This document shows, piece after piece, positions 1 through 5,369 of a DNA stretch of 5,810 nt (positions are counted from its first letter, which is position 1; every line of letters starts with the position of its first letter). Below the pieces are notes generated by a model, which ran no database searches, was not told the origin of the DNA, and was given only the letters and a program-made list of their open reading frames with translations. A program made the position numbers and the translations under genes. Source of the DNA: DASPTB01 sp035623615 (lineage in GTDB: Bacteria > Actinomycetota > UBA4738); NCBI GenBank assembly GCA_035623615.1, contig DASPTB010000285.1:1-5810 (forward strand), written 5' to 3'.

Positions 1-230
1 CGTACGCGCACGACGACATGCAGCGCCGGACGCAGAACCTCGACGAGGCGCACGAGCGACCCAACGGCCGCTCGCACGTCGGACAGATGCTCCTGGGCCA
101 GACGTCGCACGCCATCCCGGTGAGCGGCGGCGAGCCCGTGCTCGGGCGCTGGCAGCGCCTGATCCTGCTGGAGCTCGATGAGCCGAAGCCGAAGGGCCGA
201 GACGTGATCTTCCACGTCTTCGGAGAGTGA
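1..230 (+). CDS. YjbQ-family protein (UPF0047, secondary thiamine-phosphate synthase type), 3' part only
   Basis: The reading frame is already open at position 3 (Tyr-Ala-His-Asp-Asp, then Met at 18) and ends at TGA 228-230. The 5' part, including any start codon, lies outside the window, and 75 residues are visible. They match the C-terminal half of YjbQ/UPF0047 proteins: an E-x-x-N-G segment followed by a Ser-His and Leu-Leu-Gly (residues SHVGQMLLGQTS), then the typical PVLGRWQRLILLELDEPK stretch and a final beta strand. These are small cytosolic beta-sandwich proteins that form trimers. A weak thiamine-phosphate synthase activity is known for some members, but their main role is unsettled. 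The Met at 18 is internal to the family domain and not the true start. The stop lies 7 nt before ispG, so the two genes are probably co-transcribed. The family call is firm; the function is not. Confidence 0.82.
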   Translation, partial: YAHDDMQRRTQNLDEAHERPNGRSHVGQMLLGQTSHAIPVSGGEPVLGRWQRLILLELDEPKPKGRDVIFHVFGE

Positions 231-237
231 CGGCGCC

Positions 238-1344
238 ATGCTGACCGAGCGGCGGGAGTCGAGGAAGATCGCGGTCGGGTCGGTCGAGGTCGGAGGCGGG
301 GCGCCCATCAGCGTCCAGTCGATGACGACCACGAAGACCGCGGACGTGAACGCCACCCTGCAGCAGATGGCCTCGCTGGTGGCCGCCGGCGTCGACATTG
401 TTCGCGTGGCGGTGCCCCACTGGGAGGACGCGGAGGCGCTGAAGCCGATCGCCGAGCACGCGACCGTGCCGGTGGTCGCCGACATCCACTTCCAGTGGAA
501 GTACGCGATGGCTGCGCTCGAGGCCGGTGTGCATGGACTCCGGATCAATCCCGGGAACATCAAGTACCACGACAAGGTCCGGCTGATCGCACGCGAGGCG
601 AAGGCCCGCGGCGTGCCGATCCGCATCGGGGTGAACGCGGGATCGCTCGAGAAGGACCTGCTGGCGAAGTACGGACGGCCGACGCCGGAGGCGCTCGTCG
701 AGAGCGCGCTGAACGAGTCGCGCATTCTCGAGGACGAGGACTTCTTCGACATCAAGATCTCGGTCAAGCACGCGCAGCCGCTGGTGATGATCGAGGCGTA
801 CCGGCTGCTGGCGGAGAAGTGCGACTACCCCCTGCACCTCGGCGTCACCGAGGCGGGGCCGCTCCCGGCGGGCGGCATCAAGTCGGCCGTCGGGATCGGG
901 ACGCTCCTCGCCGAGGGGATAGGGGACACGATCCGAGTGTCGCTGTCGGACGACCCCGTCGAGGAAGTGAAGGCCGGGACGTGGATCCTCCAGTCGCTCG
1001 GCCTGCGCCGGCGCGGACTCGACCTGGTCGCCTGTCCCTCCTGCGGCCGCGCGGAGGTGAACGTCCTCAAGCTGACGAAGGAAGTCAACGCGGCCCTCGA
1101 GGCCGCGAAGCTCGACGCGCCGATCCGTGTCGCCGTCATGGGCTGTGTCGTGAACGGCCCCGGCGAGGCACGCGAGGCCGACCTCGGCATCGCGAGCGGC
1201 AACGGGTACGGGCAGCTGATCGTCGGGGGCGAGGTCGTGAGGAACCGCATCCCCGAGGACCAGATCGTCGAGGTGCTCGTCGAGGAGGCCCGGCGCCTGG
1301 CCGAGATCAAGGGCCGGGAGGTCGCGGAGGCCGGCGCCGAGTAA
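238..1344 (+). CDS. ispG: 4-hydroxy-3-methylbut-2-en-1-yl diphosphate synthase (flavodoxin/ferredoxin), IspG/GcpE
   Basis: IspG catalyses the penultimate MEP-pathway step: it reductively opens the ring of 2-C-methyl-erythritol 2,4-cyclodiphosphate to give HMBPP, using a [4Fe-4S] cluster in the cytosol. The 368-residue protein has the normal length of the bacterial two-domain form and lacks the extra middle domain of plant enzymes. The N-terminal TIM barrel shows SVQSMTTT (25-32), VADIHF (80-85), RINPGNI (102-108) and RIGVNAGSLE (129-138). The C-terminal cluster domain carries CPSC (Cys266, Cys269) and MGCVVNGPGE (Cys303, Glu310), the expected three cysteines and one glutamate as cluster ligands. 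The ATG at 238 is preceded by GGAGAG at 222-227, a suitable ribosome binding site that overlaps the end of the YjbQ gene. The stop is TAA at 1342-1344. The first residues align with family N-termini, which supports this start. In many actinobacteria ispG sits close to proS; here proS is about 4 kb away. Confidence 0.98.
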   Translation: MLTERRESRKIAVGSVEVGGGAPISVQSMTTTKTADVNATLQQMASLVAAGVDIVRVAVPHWEDAEALKPIAEHATVPVVADIHFQWKYAMAALEAGVHGLRINPGNIKYHDKVRLIAREAKARGVPIRIGVNAGSLEKDLLAKYGRPTPEALVESALNESRILEDEDFFDIKISVKHAQPLVMIEAYRLLAEKCDYPLHLGVTEAGPLPAGGIKSAVGIGTLLAEGIGDTIRVSLSDDPVEEVKAGTWILQSLGLRRRGLDLVACPSCGRAEVNVLKLTKEVNAALEAAKLDAPIRVAVMGCVVNGPGEAREADLGIASGNGYGQLIVGGEVVRNRIPEDQIVEVLVEEARRLAEIKGREVAEAGAE

Positions 1345-1356
1345 CACCCCGCTTCA

Positions 1357-1373
1357 GCGGCGAGCCCCGCCGC
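1357..1373 (+). terminator. Short GC hairpin after ispG, possible weak terminator
   Basis: GCGGCG at 1357-1362 is the exact reverse complement of CGCCGC at 1368-1373, with a 5-nt loop. It lies 13 nt after the ispG stop and 15 nt before the next start. There is no T-run after the stem, so it is not a canonical intrinsic terminator. In DNA this GC-rich such a stem can occur by chance. Confidence 0.2.
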
Positions 1374-1388
1374 GCCGATACCTCACCC

Positions 1389-2339
1389 GTGAGAAGGATC
1401 GCGACCGCCGTCGCGGGGATGGCCGTCGCCGCGTGGATGCTCGGCGCCGTCCCGGCCCAGGCGATGACGCCGAGGCCGTCCGGCGCGCCGCTCGGCGGCA
1501 AGTGCGCGGTCTTTCCCGCGGACAACATCTGGAACACCCGCATCGACGGCCTGCCGGTGAATCCCATGAGCGCCACGTGGTTGTCGAAGATGAACTCCGC
1601 GTCGACCAAGCTCCATCCGGACTTCGGCCGCTCGCCCTACGGGTTCCCGCTCTCCTACGTCACGAAGTCCACGCCCGTTCGCGCCCTCAGGTTCACGTAC
1701 GGGGCGCAAAGCGACAAGGTGAAGTATCCGTTCACCAAGACCACGCCGATCGAGCAGGGTTCGGATCGACACGCGCTGATGATCAACACGAGCACCTGCA
1801 CGCTCTACGAGCTGTTCAACGCACACTGGAACGGCGGGAAGCCGTGGGCGGGGAGTGGGGCGGTGTTCCACCTCGGATCCAACGCGCTGCGCCCCGACGG
1901 CTGGACGTCCGCCGACGCGGCGGGACTCCCGATCGTGCCCGGACTCGTCCGCTGGCCCGAAGTGGAGTCGGGCTCGATCGATCACGCGATCCGGTTCACC
2001 GCTGTGTGCACGTCGCAGGCGCACCTGTGGCCGGCGCGCCACGACGCCGGGTCGTCGGACACGGATTGCCCCCCGATGGGCGCGCGGTTCCGGCTGAAGG
2101 CGAGCTTCGACATCAGCTCGTTCTCGCCGGACGCGCAGGTGGTCCTGCGCGCGATGCAGCAGTATGGACTGATCCTCGCCGACAACGGGTCCAACTGGTA
2201 CTTCCAGGGCACGATGGACAAGCACTGGAGCGACTCGCTGCTCGACCAACTCAAGACGATCCCCGCGTCCGAGTTCGAGGCGGTCGACGAGTCGGCCTGC
2301 CAGGTCTCTGCGAACTCGGGGCAAGCCGCCTGTCCCTAG
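1389..2339 (+). CDS. Conserved-looking secreted protein of unknown function, six cysteines
   Basis: I cannot assign a function. The frame is open far upstream through ispG, but that part is an antiparallel-codon artefact of GC-rich DNA. The GTG at 1389 gives a clean Sec-type signal peptide: RR at 2-3, a hydrophobic Ala/Val core, and an Ala-Gln-Ala cleavage site near residue 25. The mature part has about 291 residues and no further membrane segment or anchor. Visible motifs are DNIWNTRIDGLPVNP (from Asp45), LHPDFG, DRH (126-128), a TLYELFNAHW strand, SNALRPDGWTSADAAGLPI, PGLVRW, WPARH, PPMGARFRLK, and YGLILADNGSNWYFQG near the C-terminus. Such ordered, Trp/Gly/Pro-rich motifs suggest a folded extracytoplasmic domain, possibly an enzyme or binding protein. 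Cysteines 39, 137, 207, 227, 304 and 315 could form three disulfides after export. No good Shine-Dalgarno precedes the GTG. ATG 1419 would remove most of the signal peptide and is unlikely. A second secreted protein follows 79 nt downstream. Confidence 0.85.
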   Translation: MRRIATAVAGMAVAAWMLGAVPAQAMTPRPSGAPLGGKCAVFPADNIWNTRIDGLPVNPMSATWLSKMNSASTKLHPDFGRSPYGFPLSYVTKSTPVRALRFTYGAQSDKVKYPFTKTTPIEQGSDRHALMINTSTCTLYELFNAHWNGGKPWAGSGAVFHLGSNALRPDGWTSADAAGLPIVPGLVRWPEVESGSIDHAIRFTAVCTSQAHLWPARHDAGSSDTDCPPMGARFRLKASFDISSFSPDAQVVLRAMQQYGLILADNGSNWYFQGTMDKHWSDSLLDQLKTIPASEFEAVDESACQVSANSGQAACP

Positions 2340-2418
2340 CGCGGACGGCTGAGGCGGGGGATTGCGGGGCGCGATAGGATCCCGTCCTCGTATCCATCCG
2401 GCTCGAGGAGGGGGAGTC

Positions 2419-3069
2419 ATGGGCAGAGTCGCTCGAATGGTGTCCGTCGTGACCGCAGCCGCCGCGTTGCTGGTCGCGGTCGCGCTGCCCGCTGGGGCTG
2501 CCGGGACGAAGCTGGTCGCCGATGGAGGCTTCGAGAAGCCGAAGCTGAAGGTGCCGCAGACCTCGATCGTCGGGGGACCCAACGTCTTCTTCGGGGGGAC
2601 ATGCATCCCCGGCACGGCGCACGGGTGCTGGGGCGTGGGCGCCGGGACGATCGACATCGTGACGAAGTCCGTCTGGAACCCGAAGGCCGGCAAGCAGAGC
2701 ATCGACCTCAACAGCGGGTCGGAGGCGGCATCCATCGCGCAGTCTCTTTTCACGACCCCCGGACAGCAGTACAGGGTCACCTTCTGGCTCGCGGCCACTC
2801 CGGGTGCGCCGGACAACGTGAACCTTGCCGCGTTCTGGGGCAACATCGACGGCCACGGCGACACGATCTCCACCGACCGCTTCGACTACGACTTCGCGCC
2901 GTTCGGCCACACGAGCACGAGCATGGGCTGGACCAAGGAGACCTTCACCGACACTGCCGATCCGAGCAGCGCGGAGGTGCGGATCTACTTCCAGAGCACG
3001 ACGGACCTCGGGCCGGGCAATGACGACTTCGGCCCGGTGATCGACGCGGTCTCGGTCAAACCGATCTAG
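2419..3069 (+). CDS. Secreted choice-of-anchor C / DUF642-like domain protein without a C-terminal anchor
   Basis: The 216-residue protein starts at ATG 2419, directly after a very purine-rich ribosome binding site (GAGGAGGGGGAG, 2405-2416). The open frame reaches further upstream to a TTG at 2362, but the strong site and the signal peptide settle the start at 2419. Residues 1-28 form a Sec signal peptide: Arg3 and Arg6, a hydrophobic Ala/Val/Leu core, and cleavage near Ala27 or Ala28. The rest is one domain: LVADGGFEKP (32-41), GCWGVGAGTIDIV, KQSIDLNSGSEAASIAQSLF, TTPGQQYRVTFWLA, and a final GPVIDAVSV strand. This pattern matches the choice-of-anchor C / DUF642 group, a galactose-binding-like beta sandwich tied to the cell surface or carbohydrate binding. 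Members often carry a PEP-CTERM or other sorting tail; this one ends right after the domain and has none. Cys62 and Cys70 could pair. TAGGAT at 2375-2380 resembles a -10 box, but I see no convincing -35. Ligand unknown. Confidence 0.88.
   Translation: MGRVARMVSVVTAAAALLVAVALPAGAAGTKLVADGGFEKPKLKVPQTSIVGGPNVFFGGTCIPGTAHGCWGVGAGTIDIVTKSVWNPKAGKQSIDLNSGSEAASIAQSLFTTPGQQYRVTFWLAATPGAPDNVNLAAFWGNIDGHGDTISTDRFDYDFAPFGHTSTSMGWTKETFTDTADPSSAEVRIYFQSTTDLGPGNDDFGPVIDAVSVKPI
3009..3036. terminator. Inverted repeat beyond the trpG stop, inside the convergent gene; possible trpG terminator
   Basis: CGGGCCG at 3009-3015 and CGGCCCG at 3030-3036 are exact reverse complements with a 14-nt loop. On the - strand the stem begins about 19 nt past the trpG stop. 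trpG overlaps the opposing gene, so any trpG terminator must lie inside that gene's coding sequence. There is no T-run on either strand, so the call is weak. Confidence 0.2.
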
Positions 3070-3643
3070 CGGGGGCGTTCACCAACTCGAGGAAGTTCTC
3101 GACGATCTGCGGCCCGAACGGGGTCAGGATCGACTCGGGGTGAAACTGCACGCCGTAGCGCGGAAGCGTGCGGTGCTCGACGGCCATGACGAGTCCGTCC
3201 TGGGTCTCGGCGGTGACGACCAGGTCGTCGGGGATCGTCGCGCGGTCCACGACCAGCGAGTGATAGCGCCCGGCCTCGAAGGGGCTCGGGAGGCCTTCGA
3301 GGATCCCGCGGCCCTCGTGGTAGATGAGCGACGCCTTGCCGTGGACGGGCTCGGGCGCCCGGACGACGGGGCCGCCGAACGCGGCGCCGATCGCCTGGTG
3401 GCCGAGGCAGACGCCGAGCACCGGGGTGGATTGGTCAAGCAACTTTACCATCTCGAGGAAGCATCCGGCCGACTCGGGACGGCCCGGGCCGGGGGACAGG
3501 ATGACGGCGGCGGGGCGCGACGCCGCGAGCTCGTTCGCTCCGGCCTCGTCCGACCGGACCACCCGCGTTTCGTACCCGAAGCCCTCGACGAGCTGGACGA
3601 GGTTGTAGACGAAGCTGTCGTAGTGGTCGAGCACCAGGATCAT
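3056..3643 (-). CDS. trpG: Anthranilate synthase component II, glutamine amidotransferase subunit (TrpG/PabA type)
   Basis: The protein has 195 residues, the usual size for a stand-alone TrpG. It is a class I glutamine amidotransferase: it releases ammonia from glutamine and passes it to TrpE for anthranilate synthesis. The triad is complete: Cys79 in GVCLGHQ, with His168 and Glu170 in FHPES. The oxyanion loop SPGPGRP is at 50-56, and the N-terminus MILVLDHYDSFVYNLVQ is typical. Its ATG overlaps the trpE stop in an ATGA (3640-3643), indicating translational coupling and a 1:1 complex. The adjacent trpE supports TrpG, but subunits like this can also serve PabB in folate synthesis, and sequence alone does not exclude a dual role. 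The stop (3056-3058) lies inside the 3' end of the converging secreted-protein gene, a 14-bp tail-to-tail overlap. No other trp gene follows on this strand. Confidence 0.95.
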   Translation of the reverse strand: MILVLDHYDSFVYNLVQLVEGFGYETRVVRSDEAGANELAASRPAAVILSPGPGRPESAGCFLEMVKLLDQSTPVLGVCLGHQAIGAAFGGPVVRAPEPVHGKASLIYHEGRGILEGLPSPFEAGRYHSLVVDRATIPDDLVVTAETQDGLVMAVEHRTLPRYGVQFHPESILTPFGPQIVENFLELVNAPARSV

Positions 3644-5148
3644 GCGTTCCCTCCGTCGGGTGCGATGGCCGGGAGGAGCGCCTCGGCCTTGGCCATGGTC
3701 TCACGGAGCTCGGCCTCCGGGTCTGAATCGGCCACCACTCCCGCGCCCGTCTGGACGCTGGCCTCACCCCCACTGCATGTGACCGTCCGGATCGTGATGC
3801 AGAAGTCCAGATCCCCGGCGAAGGTCAGGTAGCCGACCGCTCCCGCGTACGGTCCCCGCGCGCTGGGCTCGTGCTCGGCGATCAGCTCCATGGCCCGCCG
3901 CTTCGGCGCGCCGGTCACGGTCCCGGCCGGGAAGGCGACCGCGAGCGCGTCGAGCGCCTGCAGCTCGGGCCGGAGCTCGCCCTCCACCGTGGAGACGATG
4001 TGCATCACCTTGGTGAAGCGCTCGACCTCCATCAGCTCGGTCGGACGCACGCTCCCGGCGACGCACACGCGCCCGAGGTCGTTGCGGGCGAGGTCGACGA
4101 GCATCGCGTGCTCGGCCTGTTCCTTCGGGTCCGCGAGCAGCTCGTGCTCGAGCAGGCGGTCGCGGACCTCGGTCTGTCCCCGCGGCCGCGTGCCCGCGAT
4201 CGGGCGGGTGGACACCCGCCGTCCCTGTACTCGTACGAGCGGCTCGGGCGAGGAGCCGGCGAGCTCCATCCCGAGCATGCGCAGGAAGAACATGTACGGC
4301 GCCGGGTTCGACACGCGAAGCCTCCGGTAGATCGGGTAGGCGCCCTCCGGCGCGGGAAACGAGAGCCGCCGGGACGGGACGCCCTGGAAGATGTCGCCGG
4401 CGAGGATGTGCTCTCGAAACGACGCGACGATCTCCCGGTAGCGTTCGTCGGGCATGTTCGGAGTGCCGCCGGCGCGTGTCGGACCGGCGTCCGGCGTGGG
4501 GGCGGGCGCCGGCGGCTCCGCGGCCGCCAGCGTGTCCGCCATCTGCTCGAGCGCCGCGACCCCGTCCCGGTACCGGCCGCCGGGAACGTGCGCAACGAGC
4601 AGCAACCGCTGCCGCCAGTGGTCGAAGACGAACGCCCGGTCGACCACGAGCAGGCCGATCGGCGGGCACGCAGCGTCGGCGGGCGAGGGGACGGGATGTC
4701 CGTCGAGGAGCTCGGCCGCCTCGTACGCCAGGTACCCCATGAGCCCGCCCGTCAGCGGCGGTAGGTCGGGGAGCCGGGGGCCCCGAAGCGACCCGGCAAG
4801 GGACTTCAGCTCGTCGAGGGGCGCGCCGCCGCCGGGTGGAGCCAGCGGAAGCTCACGGACGGCCTGCTCGACGCGCAGCCCGTCCGGCCCGACCACGACC
4901 ACCGCGGCGGGATCTGCCGCGACGAACGAGTACCGGCCCCAGCGCTCCGAGCGCTCGACGCTTTCCAGCAGGATGCCGGGGCCGCCCCGCGCGATCGACG
5001 GGAACACGCCCACCGGTGTCGAGGCGTCTGCGAGGAACTCGGTCCAGACGGGCACGAGGGGCCACTCGGCCGCGAGGGTGTCGAACGCCTCGGGACCGGG
5101 GTGGACGCGCAGCCCGCCGGCCCGCGTCGTGCGCATCTCGGTGGCCAT
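3640..5148 (-). CDS. trpE: Anthranilate synthase component I
   Basis: TrpE converts chorismate to anthranilate and pyruvate with ammonia from TrpG, the first committed step of tryptophan synthesis. The protein has 502 residues, normal for the family. The N-terminal domain carries LLES (60-63), the element whose Ser contacts feedback tryptophan. NPAPYMFF (281-288) is the second tryptophan-site element. The chorismate-binding domain shows PIAGTRPRG (316-324), Glu346-His347 in EHAMLVDLARNDLGRV, FPAGTVTGAPKRRAM (406-420), GPYAGAVGYL (432-441) and DFCITIRT, followed by the QTGAGVVADSDPE segment. These features favour TrpE over PabB. ATG 5148 follows GAGGAGAGGGAG (5149-5160), an excellent ribosome binding site. 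The frame stays open for another 177 codons upstream, but that stretch runs through the leader and antisense to proS and is not coding. A segment usually close to DIFQVVPSRR reads DIFQGVPSRR (252-261), a mild oddity. Expression is probably controlled by the upstream trpL attenuator. Confidence 0.97.
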   Translation of the reverse strand: MATEMRTTRAGGLRVHPGPEAFDTLAAEWPLVPVWTEFLADASTPVGVFPSIARGGPGILLESVERSERWGRYSFVAADPAAVVVVGPDGLRVEQAVRELPLAPPGGGAPLDELKSLAGSLRGPRLPDLPPLTGGLMGYLAYEAAELLDGHPVPSPADAACPPIGLLVVDRAFVFDHWRQRLLLVAHVPGGRYRDGVAALEQMADTLAAAEPPAPAPTPDAGPTRAGGTPNMPDERYREIVASFREHILAGDIFQGVPSRRLSFPAPEGAYPIYRRLRVSNPAPYMFFLRMLGMELAGSSPEPLVRVQGRRVSTRPIAGTRPRGQTEVRDRLLEHELLADPKEQAEHAMLVDLARNDLGRVCVAGSVRPTELMEVERFTKVMHIVSTVEGELRPELQALDALAVAFPAGTVTGAPKRRAMELIAEHEPSARGPYAGAVGYLTFAGDLDFCITIRTVTCSGGEASVQTGAGVVADSDPEAELRETMAKAEALLPAIAPDGGNA

Positions 5149-5160
5149 CTCCCTCTCCTC
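5149..5160 (-). promoter_or_regulatory. trpE ribosome binding site
   Basis: On the - strand the bases just before ATG 5148 read GAGGAGAGGGAG. The AGGAG part ends about 6 nt before the start, good Shine-Dalgarno spacing. It lies outside all the leader hairpins, so these probably act on transcription rather than by hiding this site. It also fixes the trpE start against the longer open frame. Confidence 0.8.
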
Positions 5161-5174
5161 TGCCTCGGAACGGA

Positions 5175-5284
5175 CCCCGGGCACAGAAGAGCCCCGGGTC
5201 GGTGCCCGGGGCCTCGAGTCCAGTCGTTCGGTGCCGGCTAGACGCGCGGAGGCGCCGGGCTGCGAGAACCCCAAGACCAGCGCC
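5175..5284 (-). promoter_or_regulatory. Tryptophan transcription attenuator with segments 1-4 plus an extra fifth segment
   Basis: Segments are read on the - strand. Segment 1 (5284-5277, GGCGCTGG) overlaps the first two Trp codons of trpL and pairs with CCGGCGCC (5258-5251) over 8 bp including one G-U. Segment 2 (5260-5249, GCCCGGCGCCTC) pairs with segment 3 (5215-5204, GAGGCCCCGGGC) in 11 of 12 positions; this is the antiterminator. Segment 3 (5212-5205) pairs with segment 4 (5198-5191) in a perfect 8-bp stem with a 6-nt loop; this is the terminator. A fifth segment (5184-5175, GTGCCCGGGG) also pairs perfectly with 5211-5202 over 10 bp. A ribosome stalled at the Trp codons would block segment 1 and free segment 2, favouring the antiterminator; one reaching the trpL stop would shield segment 2 and favour the terminator. 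Pairings are read directly; the mechanism is inferred from known trp attenuators. Confidence 0.8.
5191..5212 (-). terminator. Attenuator terminator hairpin (segments 3:4) in the trpE leader
   Basis: GCCCCGGG (5212-5205), loop CACCGA, then CCCGGGGC (5198-5191) form a perfect 8-bp GC stem. It is followed by CTCTTCTGT, which is pyrimidine-rich with scattered T but no true T-run. It sits about 43 nt before the trpE start. Termination efficiency may therefore be moderate, as often seen in high-GC bacteria. Confidence 0.6.
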
Positions 5285-5306
5285 AGTCGCGAACGGTCGT
5301 CGCCAT
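5238..5306 (-). CDS. trpL: trp operon leader peptide
   Basis: This 22-codon reading frame, ATG 5306 to TAG 5238-5240, encodes a peptide beginning MATTVRDWRWSWGSRS. Tryptophan occurs at positions 8, 10 and 12: three TGG codons within five. Trp is the rarest residue, so such a cluster in a tiny frame directly upstream of trpE is the hallmark of a trp leader peptide. Its translation senses charged tRNA-Trp; the peptide itself probably has no other role, although a trans-acting function for trpL transcripts is known in some alphaproteobacteria. The first two Trp codons lie in attenuator segment 1, and codons 16-20 lie in segment 2. No Shine-Dalgarno precedes the ATG. The predicted transcription start is about 3 nt upstream, so translation may be leaderless. 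Stop to trpE start is 89 nt. The frame could be extended upstream, but only antisense to proS and across the promoter. Confidence 0.85.
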   Translation of the reverse strand: MATTVRDWRWSWGSRSPAPPRV

Positions 5307-5315
5307 GGTCTGTCG

Positions 5316-5345
5316 ATTGTGCGGGCTGGGCAGGCGTTCCGTCAA
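5316..5345 (-). promoter_or_regulatory. Predicted trpL-trpE-trpG promoter
   Basis: On the - strand TTGACG (5345-5340, 5 of 6 to consensus) is followed after 18 nt by CACAAT (5321-5316, 4 of 6). A start of transcription about 7 nt downstream would fall near 5309, only about 3 nt before the trpL ATG. That fits the absence of a ribosome binding site. The -35 box lies in the short gap shared with divergent proS. Confidence 0.55.
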
Positions 5346-5363
5346 GGACCGGTGGCCATCCCG

Positions 5364-5369
5364 TATCCT
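5364..5369 (+). promoter_or_regulatory. Possible -10 box of proS
   Basis: TATCCT (4 of 6 to consensus) ends 10 nt before the proS ATG. No clear -35 is seen around 5341-5346. The bases before the proS start are pyrimidine-rich with no Shine-Dalgarno, so a near-leaderless mRNA is plausible. The evidence is weak because it rests on one hexamer. Confidence 0.3.

Noticed and set aside
495..1388. Open frame on the + strand running through ispG and into the secreted-protein gene
   Set aside because: It overlaps ispG in another frame, has Arg/Gly-rich low-complexity translation typical of GC-rich shadows, and the signal peptide at 1389 marks the real N-terminus.
2343..2387. GGACGG / CCGTCC inverted repeat between the two secreted-protein genes
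   Set aside because: A 6-bp stem with a 33-nt loop is too weak in GC-rich DNA to call a terminator or riboswitch.
1383..2873. 496-codon open frame on the - strand opposite the two secreted-protein genes
   Set aside because: Its translation is Arg/Pro/Gly-rich with no recognisable domain, while the + strand genes have signal peptides and coherent domains.
5342..5359. Five-codon mini-frame on the - strand (ATG at 5359 to TGA) preceded by a purine-rich stretch
   Set aside because: It lies upstream of the predicted trpL promoter, is too short to judge, and contains no Trp codon.
5139..5360. 11-bp direct repeat CGGTGGCCATC at 5139-5149 and 5350-5360
   Set aside because: One copy is the coding start of trpE and the other is in the trpL-proS gap. 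With no third copy or symmetry it may be chance, so it is not called an operator.
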